In this document: one piece after another, positions 1-10,826 of the stretch
Layout of the letters: every line of letters starts with the position of its first letter
How positions within the stretch are numbered: the stretch's first letter is position 1
DNA from: Thereva unica
Lineage: Eukaryota > Arthropoda > Insecta > Diptera > Therevidae
DNA length: 64,000 nt
Assembly: GCA_949987705.1 (NCBI GenBank)
Contig: OX465282.1
Span: forward strand, 86,912,070 to 86,976,069
Direction: 5' to 3'
Notes under the pieces: generated by a model
Seen by the model: the letters and a program-made list of their open reading frames with translations, nothing else
Told to the model about the DNA's origin: nothing
The model's database searches: none
Made by a program: the position numbers and the translations under genes

Positions 1-541
1 ATTCTGCATGCCTTACCTGGTAATCTATGAATTCACCTATTACATTTCACCTCTGAAATAAGTCCTCGTCTGTAATGCCTACTGTAAGTACTTACCTCCC
101 TAGGACATCTCTATGTAAAAGTAACCTATTATTTCTCACAAAGGTAATGGGTCCACCTCATTACCACCTCGCTTACGTAGCCAATACATTTCCCACTGGG
201 AAGTGAAACTCACAACCTTCAAGGTCCCACACATATTATTTTCAAGAGTTAAATCATGAAATAACGAATTGGTTTAGGCCTGCATCCCAGACCCAGCTAA
301 GGGTTAGAAACTCGAAACCGGTTAAACCGTTTTTTTTTGGAAAAGTTAAAACTAGAAAACCGAGTTTTATAAAGTCGGGTTTTGTATAAACCCTAACTGT
401 AAAAACGTGTAAAAACACTCATATAAAAAGCGTGACGTAAAGAGTGCAGATTGAAGGCTGATTTGCAACGACGAGGAGCAACTTCTTCGCCGCCCCACTA
501 TGTCATATGCGGTTCACAATTGATCAATATGAGTATAAAAA
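1..541. other. Gene-free stretch with a LINE scrap
   Basis: No convincing coding potential. Around 441-496 there is a short degraded match to the RTE-like LINE at 2691 (region of residues 40-60 there): the phrases GTGCAGATTGAAGGCTG, CGACGAGGAGCA and TTCTTCGCCGCCC occur in the same order but with internal deletions. The rest shows nothing recognisable. Confidence 0.5.
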
Positions 542-992
542 CAATAGGGAACCTTACTGGAAATTTCTCCCGCTAGGGGCGCCAATGTATTATAACGTAA
601 ACATGAAGTAACATTTGCCTTTTCTGTCAGACAGTTCTTGATTATTGAGATTTTTCGGTTACTCAATGATAGAATCTTATATTCTAATAAATATACATCA
701 GTGTTGCGTATTTGGTTGCAATAATATTACGGATTCATTTTATTTCCTAAAGACCAAAAAGTACGGGAGCTATGGGATATAGCTGTACCTTGCAAAAAGT
801 TTTACGATACAAAACATTCAAGACTTTGTCCAGATCACCTTAGATCTGAAGATTATGTTAAAGAAGCATTTGAGATGGGTCAATAGATGAATATTATATT
901 TTTGTTGCTATATCTGTTATGTTGTTGTTATTTGTTTACGTTATACTTCGGTGGCGCCACCTGAGTTTACCTTTGCGTAAGATTCCCTATTG
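542..992 (+). mobile_element. 451-bp TIR element carrying a THAP zinc-finger remnant
   Basis: Imperfect terminal inverted repeats of about 60 bp are visible. The left end (542-603) starts CAATAGGGAACCTTAC and ends TATAACGTAAACA; the reverse complement of 933-992 starts CAATAGGGAATCTTAC and ends TATAACGTAAACA, with GGCGCCA shared in the middle. The interior (604-932) is filled by a THAP-domain coding remnant. No clear target-site duplication was found, so the exact ends and the superfamily are uncertain. THAP domains are the N-terminal DNA-binding domain of P-element transposases, so a non-autonomous P-like element that kept only the DNA-binding part is the best guess; a TIR element that captured a host THAP exon is the alternative. 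Confidence 0.7.
666..886 (+). pseudogene. THAP zinc-finger domain, frameshifted
   Basis: Reading from the ATG at 666, the first frame gives CCVFGCNN followed by ITDSFYF (the C-x2-4-C start of a THAP finger). At about 746 one base is missing relative to the expected frame, and the next frame continues PKDQKVRELWDIAV, then CKKFYDTKHSRLCPDHL, ending at TAG 884-886. The C2CH signature (C-x2-4-C ... C-x2-H), the FPK-like turn, the conserved Trp (RELWDIA) and the CPDHL end of the domain are all visible. Length, about 73 residues, is that of an isolated THAP domain with no catalytic part. THAP proteins bind DNA sequence-specifically. It lies entirely between the inverted repeats of the 542-992 element. 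One frameshift argues that this copy is dead; other copies might be intact. Confidence 0.72.
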
Positions 993-2690
993 ACTTCTGT
1001 TAAAAAAATTAAAGAAACAATTGTTTTGATGTCGAAAAAAGACCACCGAAAGAGAGATGCAAATAATCAAATTGGAGCTGGGGAGACCATTAAAGCAAAA
1101 GAAATTTACAACTAGTTAGCTATTGTACAACAAATTGTTCAATAGATGACCACATACGAACTCGTGAGTCATTTTAATACTGTTAATACTCATATGTAAA
1201 TTTTCCGATCATCAGTTTAACTTTGATTTATTTCACTTATTATCAATAATAATTATTTATAATATCTAAAAAAACAATAAACTTACATAACATCGTATTT
1301 ATTTCAAGTCAATGTGAACTCAATAATGAAATAAATAATATTTGTCACTTTATTAGTCATTTAAAATTATTCGCAATTGCTTTTTTTTCAAATATTACGT
1401 GATCACATTGCGCAGACTCCAGCGGATTAATGATGTTAGTAGGACTTAAGGAATTGTTAGTCAGGGATTGCGATAACTGAAGATCTTCTTATTCTTATTT
1501 TTCTGATAAACTTTCAAAAAGTTCATACGCTATCACTTTAATGTTTTTTTTTATACATAAAAAAGTTTTGCTTCTTATTTGCAATTGAAGAAGTTTGTTG
1601 TAAAAATGTTTTATGAATCGGACAAGCAAGATGAACGTACCTGCCATGATGTTGTAAACTGTCAGTGAACAATTCCAATGTGTTGAATTCTCTTTCCTTG
1701 GTGGGAAGTTATTCCTTTGTTAGATGCCCATAAATGAGGATATCACTTCCTTCCTTCGCTAATGCGGTTTGGTTCAAAAGAACGCGGCTACCTTCAATAT
1801 CTTTCACTCGCTAACAACAAAGTTGTGATCTGCCAGCACGTTAAATAAATGCTTGCTCATATTTCGAGTTAAAGTTGATTTGCGTAATTAAAAACCGAAA
1901 ATGCAATAATAGAAGTAAAATCCGTGTGCGAATGCCCGCCGCGTTGGATCGACACAAGTGAACTAAGCAAGCGCAGATATTGCAGTCCGACTTGATCCCA
2001 CACTTCGTGTCGTTTCCTCGAGCCGCCGAGTGGGCTTATAGTAAATAGTAAATACCCGTGGCTTGGGCGATAAGATAAGACCACAATTTCATAAAGCTGA
2101 ACTTAGCAAATAGGGCGTTTTTTGATACTATTAAAAAAATTTAGGATTATTGTTCCCTTTTTGTTGTTGTAAGTATGGTTGACACACTCAAACTTACTGC
2201 GACTTGTGTCAACAGCAAGTAGTCGAGCAAAGTTTGCGATTTTGGACTTATCGCCGATTAAGCAAACTCTTGCATTGATCGCAAGTGGCCAATGTTTGCA
2301 TAGAAAGTAATTCAACTCATAGTTCAGATGATGGAACGTGCCTTTGACTCATGAGAAACTGATTCTATGAGAAGGCATAACTACTTTTAAAGAGAAGAGT
2401 ATTGATGACTCACATTTTATATTGAGTAGCTGGTGTAGGGTGTCATTGGAACTTTGATTCATTGCTGAAGTTCATTTCAAGCTTAGTTGCTTCTTATAGA
2501 AAATTGTTGATTATGGCCGGCCGCGCATTAGCAACTTTTGTTATCGGCGAATAAATAGTTAAAGTTCCACTCGCCATTAAAATAGAACATGCTGGATTTT
2601 TTTAGTTTTCGCAACTAAAAAATCGCCTGTGTGCGGACTTACGTTAACTTTAGCGTGTTCTATCTTTGTGATTAAAAAGTTGCTTAAAAT
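993..2690. other. Gene-free, A+T-rich intergenic DNA
   Basis: About 1.7 kb with no supportable gene. 1200-1400 is very A+T rich. Near 2578-2670 there is a short imperfect inverted repeat (ATAGAACATGC against GCGTGTTCTAT) just upstream of the truncated LINE, which could be the edge of an older insertion. I see nothing else to call. Confidence 0.45.
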
Positions 2691-4480
2691 TAGTTGGTAG
2701 TGGCAGAAAAAGCGGAAAACGCGGCAAACACAGGCAACAGTAAAGTGCTGTACCAAATTACTAAACAGCTCTCGGGAAAGCACTCTACTAAAAAGCATGC
2801 CGTTAAGAGTGCGGATGGAAGGCTGCTGTGCAGCGACGAGGAGCAGCTCCAAAGATGGAGAGATTATTTCTTCGCCGCCCTGAATGGCTCACTCACACAG
2901 GAACCTCAGGAAAACAGCAACAATGCACAGCCGATAAGAATCAACACCCGGGCCCCATCCAAGACGGAAATAGTAACCGCAATTCATGCGATGCCCAATG
3001 GTAAAGCAGCTGGAAAAGATGGCATCCCGCCAGAATTGTTGAAAGCCGACTCAAGCCTCATAGCAGATGCGCTTCAGCCAATCCTCGAATTAGCATGGAA
3101 CACCTGTACCTTTCCGGAGGATTGGACGGAAGGTATCATAGTCAAAATACCCAAAAAGGGGGATCTAACAATATGCGACAACTGGAGAGGCATCTGTCTA
3201 TTATCTACTGTGGGTAAAATCTTGTCCCACACTATACTATCAAGAATAAGAGAGGCAGTAGATCAAACGCTTAGAAGGCAGCAGGCCGGATTCAGGAAGG
3301 GCCGTTCATGTATAGATCACATCAACACCTTAAGAATAATAGTGGAACAGTCTACTGAATTCCGATCCCCCCTTTACCTTGCTTTCGTAGATTATGAGAA
3401 AGCGTTCGACTCGGTCAATAGGAGCTTTATATGGCAGGCATTACGGCGACGTGGACTGCCGGATAAGATAATAGAATTGATAAAAGCCCTATACAACAAT
3501 TCCAAATGCAGAGTTCTCCATAACGGAAAATTATCCGACAGCTTTGAGGTGAGTTCAGGAGTACGACAAGGATGCTTACTATCCCCATTACTATTTCTTA
3601 TAGTAATAAATGACATTCTTGTTGGCGCTCTAGATAGTAGAACAGGCGGCATACAGTGGGGTTTGCTAGATCGCCTTAAGGACCTCGACTACGCAGATGA
3701 TATCTGTGTGCTGGCCCACAGACATCAGGAGCTAAAAAACATGTTAAACAATTTGGCAACAGAAAGTAGTCTAGCAGGCTTAAGGCTAAATCCGAATAAA
3801 ACCAAAGAAATGCGGATAAATGCAAACACACTTGAACGAACTGCGCTGAATAACCGTGACGTGGAACTGGTAGATAAATTCTGCTACCTCGGTAGTATTA
3901 TTACCGAAAATGGTGGTGCAGAAGAAGACGTCAGTTCCAGAATAAATAAAGCACGAAGCGCATATGCATGCTTGTTCCGCATATGGAGATCAACGGAGAT
4001 CTCAACCAACACCAAATTGCGGCTGTTCAACTCCAACGTTAAGGCAGTTCTTTTATACGGTTGCGAAACATGGAAAGTCACCCAATTCATCACAGGGCGC
4101 CTACAAGTCTTCATAAACAGATGCCTACGTCGTATCCTAAAAATCCGCTGGCAAGATAGAATTTCAAATGAAGAGCTATGGCGCCGTGCCGGCCAAGAAA
4201 GGATAGACGACCAAATCAGGCGAAGGAAATGGAATTGGGTTGGCCACACCTTGCGACGCGATAACGAAAATCTAGCCAAACAGGCCCTTGACTAGAACCC
4301 GCAAGGATCCCGCCGATTTGGAAGACCTAGAACAACGTGGAGGAGAACCCTACTAGCAGAGGCCGCAACTACTGGGAGATCCTGGTCAGAGCTAAGAGCT
4401 GTCGCGCAAAACAGAGTCCGCTGGAGGGCAACTGTTTCCGCCCTATGTCCCACGAGGGATTAAGGGGCACATAGATAGTG
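2691..4480 (+). pseudogene. 5'-truncated RTE-like LINE, reverse transcriptase ORF2 with one nonsense codon
   Basis: Reverse transcriptase of an APE-type non-LTR retrotransposon; the endonuclease half is missing, so the copy is 5'-truncated. Visible RT blocks in order: IPKKGDLTICDNWRGICLL (about residues 155-175), QAGFRKGRSCIDH, AFVDYEKAFDSV (first catalytic Asp), SSGVRQGCLLSPLLF, and LDYADDICVLAHRH (YADD catalytic box, about residue 330). The C-terminus has the RKWNWVGHTLRR and GRPRTTWRR motifs shared by RTE/BovB-like elements. The frame is open from about 2691 to TAG 4293-4295, then continues in the same frame to TAA 4461-4463. The sister copy at 10491-10768 has a Trp codon (TGG) at that TAG position, so the stop is a point nonsense mutation. 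There is no good ATG at the left end; coding simply starts at the truncation. 4464 to about 4480 is 3'UTR; 4480-4610 is unassigned. The clade call is tentative. Confidence 0.8.
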
Positions 4481-4610
4481 GGCGGCCGGCTTATATCTTC
4501 CATTTGAGTCGTTATCTGTTTGATATTAGTCGATGTTTTTGTATATTTAGATATTTAAGAGAGCAATTGCGATAATTGGAATGTTTGTATTTTTTAAATT
4601 CTTTTATTTA

Positions 4611-6396
4611 ACTTACACTGTTTGTCGTCAAATCTTGGAAGTTAAATTTGACCCACTTCCTGGTTTCGGATAGAGCTGAAATTTTGCATACACGTTTAGT
4701 TTGGTCGTTTGGATGACAATGCAATCTGGCCATTTTGTAAAAATATCAAGAAGGCGGTTCCAAAATGGCGCTTATTTTAACTTACACTGTGTGTCGTCAA
4801 ATCTTGGAAGTTAAATTTGACCCACTTCCCGGTTTCGGATAGAGCTGAAATTTTGCATACACGTTTAGTTTGGATGACAATGCAATCTGGCCATTTTGTA
4901 AAAATATCAAGATGGCGGTTCCAAAATGGCGCCCGATTTTTGAAATTGTGCTCCGCGGCCCTCTGACATGGGTATCAAATGAAAGGATATGACAGGTAGA
5001 ACACAATAAGCTATGTGGCGTCATTCCAAATTCAAAATGGCGGCCAACACTTACACTGTTTGTCGTCAAATCTTGGAAGTTAAATTTGACCCACTTCCCG
5101 GTTTCGGATAGAGCTGAAATTTTGCATACACGTTTAGTTTGGGTGACAATGCAATCTGGCCAATTTGTAAAAATATCAAGATGGCGGTTCCAAAATGGCG
5201 CCCGATTTTTGAAATTGTGCTCCGCGGCCCTCTGACATGGGTATCAAATGAAAGGATATGACAGGTAGAACACAATAAGCTATGTGGCGTCATTCCAAAT
5301 TCAAAATGGCGGCCAACACTTACACTGTTTGTCGTCAAATCTTGGAAGTTAAATTTGACCCACTTCCCGGTTTCGGATAGAGCTGAAATTTTGCATACAC
5401 GCTTAGTTTGGGTGACAATGCAATCTGGCCATTTTGTAAAAATATCAAGATGGCGGTTCCAAAATGGCGCCCGATTTTTGAAATTGTGCTCCGCGGCCCT
5501 CTGACATGGGTATCAAATGAAAGGATATGACAGGTAGAACACAATAAGCTATGTGGCGTCATTCCAAATTCAAAATGGCGGCCAACACTTACACTGTTTG
5601 TCGTCAAATCTTGGAAGTTAAATTTGACCCACTTCCCGGTTTCGGATAGAGCTGAAATTTTGCATACGCGTTTAGTTTGGGTGACAATGCAATCTGGCCA
5701 ATTTGTAAAAATATCAAGATGGCGGTTCCAAAATGGCGCCCGATTTTTGAAATTGTGCTCCGCGGCCCTCTGACATGGGTATCAAATGAAAGGATATGAC
5801 AGGTAGAACACAATAAGCTATGTGGCGTCATTCCAAATTCAAAATGGCGGCCAACACTTACACTGTTTGTCGTCAAATCTTGGAAGTTAAATTTGACCCA
5901 CTTCCCGGTTTCGGATAGAGCTGAAATTTTGCATACACGCTTAGTTTGGGTGACAATGCAATCTGGCCATTTTGTAAAAATATCAAGATGGCGGTTCCAA
6001 AATGGCGCCCGATTTTTGAAATTGTGCTCCGCGGCCCTCTGACATGGGTATCAAATGAAAGGATATGACAAGTAGAACACAATAAGCTATGTGGCGTCAT
6101 TCCAAATTCAAAATGGCGGCCAACACTTACACTGTTTGTCGTCAAATCTTGGAAGTTAAATTTGACCCACTTTACGGTTTCGGATAGAGCTGAAATTTTG
6201 CATACACGTTTAGTTTGGATGACAATGCAATCTGGCCATTTTGTAAAAATATCAAGATGGCGGTTGCAAAATGGCGGCCGATTTTTGAAATTGTGCTCCG
6301 CGGCCTTCTGGCATGGGTATCAAATGAAAGGATATGACAGGTAGAACACAATAAGCTATGTGGCGTCATTCCAAATTCAAAATGGCGGCCAACACT
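4611..6396 (+). repeat. Satellite array 1, 269-bp monomer
   Basis: A first, shortened monomer (about 4611-4780) is followed by about six full monomers starting at 4781, 5050, 5319, 5588, 5857 and 6126, a constant step of 269 bp. Each begins CTTACACTGTTTGTCGTC and ends AAAATGGCGGCCAACA. Near-identical copies alternate between two variants: CGTTTAGTTTGGG with CCAATTTG, and CGCTTAGTTTGGG with CCATTTTG. Long open frames on the minus strand recur with the monomer but start at TTG, shift frame at every step (269 is not a multiple of 3) and are not genes. Confidence 0.95.
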
Positions 6397-6956
6397 AAAT
6401 TGCGGAAAGCTTATAATAGACTAAAAAGTAGAAAATATAACCGATCAACTTCCAATTTTGCACACACTCGTAGTTCGGGTGGTTAATGTGTATGAATGAT
6501 GAGATGAATAGTTGAGTTAAGGGTGAGTTGATAATAAAGAAGCAATACACGTTACAAAAAATCACAAACAAACACAGACATGCTGCTGCCAACTAAATTC
6601 AACTACTCAAATACTGAACTCATGTCCGTATGCATAATTTCAACTAAACCCAGGTAGCAGAGCTGAGTCGAGTTCAATCAACCTTAACCCAACTCGACTC
6701 CCGTTTACATGTAGTTAGACTTGGGTTCAACTTGAGTTCAACTCATCATGTATAAGTACTAAATGCAATCTGACCTTTTTGTAAAAAAATCAAGAAGACG
6801 GTTCCGAGATGGCGGCCGTTTTTGCAATTATGTTCCACCGAGCCCACGACATGCGTATCAAATGAATACAGTAAACTGTGTGACGTACTTTTAAATCTAA
6901 TAGAATTGCCATCATAAAATGGCGGAATACATATAATAAACTAAAAAGTAGAAAAT
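6397..6956 (+). repeat. Diverged satellite-related segment, copy 1
   Basis: Old, diverged monomers of the same family: AATTTTGCACACACTCGTAG corresponds to AATTTTGCATACACGTTTAG, and AAATGCAATCTGACC, ATGGCGGCCGTTTTTG and AAAATGGCGGAAT also line up. About 280 bp of different sequence (roughly 6480-6765, with repeated CAACTCGA/CAACTC words) separates the two halves. The same segment recurs at 10080-10826. Confidence 0.8.
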
Positions 6957-7349
6957 AAAATAAATGGTTAAAAAAATTTTTTAAAAAAAATTCTTTTCAT
7001 TAACTAAAAAATGTACTGAAAAGTAAAAAATAAAAAATATTTTAAAGAAAGCGTGAAATTTCAATTTTAATGAAAAAGTTAATTAAAAGAATGGCGCATT
7101 TTTCATCAAAAAATTTTGTTAGAATTTGAAATTAACAAAGCAAAAAATTGAGGGTTATTGTAAATCTCACGCGATTTACAGTTATATTTTCAATTTTTGA
7201 TGAAAAATGCGCCATTCTTTTAATTAACTTTTTCATTAAAATTGAAATTTCACGCTTTCTTTAAAATATTTTTTATTTTTTACTTTTCAGTACATTTTTT
7301 AGTTAATGAAAAGAATTTTTTTTAAAAAATTTTTTTAACCATTTATTTC
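6957..7349. mobile_element. Foldback MITE, copy 1
   Basis: Two arms of about 160 bp (6957-7116 and 7191-7349) are near-perfect reverse complements. Examples: AATGGCGCATTTTTCATC against GATGAAAAATGCGCCATT, and AAGCGTGAAATTTCAATTTT against its complement. The loop is about 75 bp. No coding sequence. A second copy with a longer loop is at 10827-11357. Confidence 0.9.
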
Positions 7350-7370
7350 TTTTTAAATTCTTTTATTTAA

Positions 7371-8726
7371 CTTACACTGTGTGTCGTCAAATCTTGGAAG
7401 TTAAAATTGACCCACTTCCCGGTATCGGATAAAGCTGAAATTTTGCATACACGTTTAGTTTGGATGACAATGCAATCTGGCCATTTTGTAAAAATATCAA
7501 GATGGCGGTTCCAAAATGGCGGCCGATTTTTGAAATTGTGCTCCGCGGTCCTCTGACATGGGTGTCAAATGAAAGGATATGACAGGTAGAACACAATTAG
7601 CTATGTGGCGTCATTCCAAATTCAAAATGGCGGCCAATTAAGTTACACTACGTGTCGTCAAATCTTGGAAGTTAAATTTGACCCACTTCCCGGTATCGGA
7701 TGAAGCTGAAATTTTGCATACACGTTTAGTTTGGATGACGATGCAATCTGGCCATTTTGTAAAAATATCAAGATTCCGGTTCCAAAATGGCGGCCGATTT
7801 TTGAAATTGTGCTCCGCGGCCCTCTGACATGGGTATCAAATGAAAGGATATGCCAGGTAGAACACAATTAGCTATGTGGCGTCATTCCAAATTCAAAATG
7901 GCGGCCAATTAACCTACACTAAGTGTAGTCAAATCTTGGAAGTTAAATTTGACCCACTTCCCGGTTTCGGATAGAGCTGAAATTTTGCATACACGTTTAG
8001 TTTGGATGACAATGCAATCTGGCCATTTTGTAAAAATATCAAGATGGCGGTTCCAAAATGACGGCCGATTTTTGAAATTGTGCTCCGCGGCCCTCTGACA
8101 TGGGTATCAAATGAAAGGATATGACAGGTAGAACACAATTAGCTATGTGGCGTCATTCCAAATTCAAAATGGCGGCCAATTAACTTACACTACGTGTCGT
8201 CAAATCTTGGAAGTTAAATTTGACCCACTTCCCGGTTTTGGATAGAGCTGAAATTTTGCATACACGTTTAGTTTGGATGACAATGCAATCTGGCCATTTT
8301 GTAAAAATATCAAGATGGCGGTTCCAAAATGGCGGCCGATTTTTGAAATTGTGCTCCGCGGCCCTCTGACATGGGTATCAAATGAAAGGATATGACAGGT
8401 AGAACACAATTAGCTATGTGGCGTCATTCCAAATTCAAAATGGCGGCCAATTAACTTACACTACGTGTCGTCAAATCTTGGAAGTTAAATTTGACCCACT
8501 TCCCGGTTTTGGATAGAGCTGAAATTTTGCATACACGTTTAGTTTGGATGACAATGCAATCTGGCCATTTTGTAAAAATATCAAGATGGCGGTTCCAAAA
8601 TGGCGCCCGATTTTTGAAATTGTGCTCCGCGGCCCTCTGACATGGGTATCAAATGAAAGGATATGACAGGTAGAACACAATTAGCTATGTGGCGTCATTC
8701 CAAATTCAAAATGGCGGCCAACACTA
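7371..8726 (+). repeat. Satellite array 2, 271-bp monomer
   Basis: Five monomers start at 7371, 7642, 7913, 8184 and 8455 (step 271 bp). It is the same family as array 1, but the junction reads GGCCAATTAACTTACACTACG rather than GGCCAACACTTACACTG, and the array is internally more uniform in that trait. The last monomer ends in the array-1 style (GGCCAACACTAAATTGCGG), like the end of array 1. As in array 1, the minus-strand open frames are incidental. Confidence 0.94.
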
Positions 8727-8742
8727 AATTGCGGAAAGCTTA

Positions 8743-10077
8743 GAGTAAGTGCGCCATATATGGACTGGTTCTATAATATGGACCACCGGCATATCCCAAA
8801 GAACCTTCGTTGCCTTAAGTCGACGTTCAGCCTACACTAAACTTACCCCATCCGCATCTCGCCAGTTTTTCGCAGTGAGTCAGCGCGCACGCATGCATTC
8901 ACAGCAGCCATTTTTCGTTTTTGTGAACTGGTGATGTAATTTTTTAGCTAACTGCGCAAGCTCATCACAACAACAAATATTGCTCCTTTTAAAAGAGAGT
9001 TTTACCAAAAGAAAAGTGAGTTATTTTACTATTATTCATACTATATTGTAGGATGCTATGATTTTTCCGATTTTCTGAAAAACAAAAATAACCTCAAAAT
9101 GTACGTGTATTACAATATGGACCATTGACATGTTTGGAATATGGACCATCCATACTACCAACAGGTACTTATGATTTTTATATTTTAGGATGGCATCTAC
9201 AACAAAGGGGAAGACTAAGCAAGCTTGGAACAAAGAAGCAATGGCAGATGCAATCACTGCTATAAGAGAAAAGAAAAGAAAATACCAGAAAAATACCCCC
9301 TTGCCTCTAAGGGGGCCAGGACGCGGGCCGTATGGCTGCAACAGGTAAAATGCACTTATGCATTTCATACTTTTACCTCGCACGACACCAAAAAAAATCG
9401 TTTGAGGCTCGGAGACCCCGCAAAATCTTCGTAATTTAACGTACAACAATGGCAAAATAATATAAAAATCCGCATTTGCCTTTAAGGGGGTCAAAAAGGG
9501 TCCTGAAAGTTTGCCCCCCTCGCATATGCACCCTATGCACGCCACCCATGTCTAAATTACAAAACTAGCTCATTTGATTGTAATAATTCATAATTAATCC
9601 AAAAAAAGTCATTGTACCTCACCTGGGGCTCTAATTACCTCAATTTGTAGGTGCATCATAAAATGCACTAAAATTACCCTCTCTTTTGCCTCCCACGGCT
9701 CCAAAACAAGTCGTAGGGGGCACTATGACCCCTTAAAATGTTCGTAACAGTCCCTACTATTATTAAAAAAATACCATAAAAATTGCCTCTAAGGGGCCAG
9801 GGAGCTCCCCAAAAGGCTAAAAACAAAAAAAAAATAGAGAGAAAAGAAACCATGGTGGTCCATAAAATGTTCACTTTTTGCAAGTTCCTAAAAATGTTTC
9901 AGTTTAGAAAAATGTTTATTTCTTCAAATGTTATTGTGTTTTAGAGAATTTAATAATATGTTTTTGTTACTAAATAATTATGTAACTGTTTAAAATAAAT
10001 ATCCTTTATTATACTTTAAAATTCGGAGTTTTATTTGAGAAAATCCTTATGGTGGTCCATATTTGGCGCACTTACTC
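8743..10077 (+). mobile_element. Non-autonomous pogo-like (Tc1/mariner superfamily) element
   Basis: Terminal inverted repeats are GAGTAAGTGCGCCA-A/T-ATATGGAC at 8743 and its reverse complement ending at 10077. The flanks are TA on both sides (8741-8742 and 10078-10079), and the uninterrupted sequence in macro-copy 1 (AAGCTTATAATAG at about 6407) has a single TA, so the 2-bp TA target duplication is proven by the paralogous empty site. TA duplication plus a pipsqueak-type helix-turn-helix remnant inside (9190) points to a pogo/Tigger-like element. The rest of the interior is not transposase: it contains three diverged copies of the word TTGCCT-C/T-TAAGGGG (about 9301, 9476, 9783). Confidence 0.85.
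9190..9348 (+). pseudogene. pogo-like transposase N-terminus (HTH_psq-like)
   Basis: The ATG at 9190 opens a 52-codon frame. Residues 8-31 (KTKQAWNKEAMADAITAIRE and the following KKR) match the start of the pipsqueak/CENP-B N-terminal helix-turn-helix that pogo-like transposases use to bind their inverted repeats. After about residue 33 the similarity stops and the frame runs into unrelated low-value sequence (KNTPLPLRGPGRGPYGCNR) and a stop. A GT donor-like CAG|GTAAAA lies at its end, and a TTTTAG acceptor-like sequence lies just before the ATG. The catalytic DDE part is absent from the element. Confidence 0.6.
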
Positions 10078-10079
10078 TA

Positions 10080-10826
10080 TAATAGACTAAAAAGTAGAAA
10101 ATATAACCGATCAACTTCGAATTTTGCACACACTCGTAGTTCAGGTGATATTTAATGTGTATGAATGATGAAATGAATAGTTGTGTTAGGGGTACTCAAA
10201 TACTGAACTCATGTCCGTATGCATAATTTCAACTCAACCCAGGTAGCAGAGCTGATTCGAGTTCAGTCAACCTTAACCCAACTCGACTCCCGTTTACATG
10301 TAGTTAGACTTGGTTTCAACTGGAGTTCAACTCATCATGTATAAGTACTAAATGCAATCGGACCTTTTGTAAAAAAAAAATCAAGAAGACGATGGCGGCC
10401 GTTTTTGTAATTATGTTCCACCGAGCCCACGACATGGGTATCAAATGAATACTGTAAACTGTGTGACGTAATTTTAAATCTAATAGAATTCATCATTCAT
10501 CATTGCGCTCCTTTAATCCCTCATGGGACATAGGGCGGAAACAGTTGCCCTCCAGCGGACTCTGTTTTGCGCGACAGCTCTCAGCTCCGACCAGGATCTC
10601 CCAGTTGTTGCGGCTTCTGCTAGTAGGGTTCTTCTCCACGTTGTTCTAGGTCTTCCGACTCGACGGGATCCTTGCCGATTCCAGTCGAGGGCCTGTTTGG
10701 CTAGGTTTTCGTTTTCGCGTCGCAAGGTGTGGCCAACCCAATTCCATTTCCTTCGTCTGGTTTGGTCGTAATAGAATTGCCATCATAAAATGGCGGAATA
10801 CATATAATAAACTAAAAAGTAGAAAA
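10080..10826 (+). repeat. Diverged satellite-related segment, copy 2
   Basis: Paralogue of 6397-6956. Long shared runs include ACTAAAAAGTAGAAAATATA, CATGTCCGTATGCATAATTT and CTCGACTCCCGTTTACATG. It differs by small deletions (for example about 80 bp missing near 10195) and by the LINE fragment at 10491-10768. Confidence 0.85.
10491..10768 (-). mobile_element. RTE-like LINE 3' fragment with 10-bp target duplication
   Basis: Minus-strand translation gives the C-terminus of the same LINE family as 2691-4480, including QALDWN, GRPRTTWRRTLLAEA and RVRWRATVSALCP, with the Trp codon intact. It is flanked by TAATAGAATT on both sides (10481-10490 and 10769-10778), and the empty site is seen in copy 1 near 6899. 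The 3' tail (left side, minus strand) is a short ATGATGA microsatellite rather than poly(A), as is usual for RTE-type LINEs. Severe 5' truncation leaves 278 bp. Confidence 0.9.

Noticed and set aside
4797..6145. Five near-identical 90-codon minus-strand frames in a row, like a gene family
   Set aside because: They repeat with the 269-bp satellite period, start at TTG rather than ATG, change frame from unit to unit and show no motif. By-products of satellite sequence.
9036..9545. 169-codon open frame on the minus strand inside the pogo-like element
   Set aside because: No recognisable domain, and it overlaps the transposase remnant and the internal repeats on the other strand.
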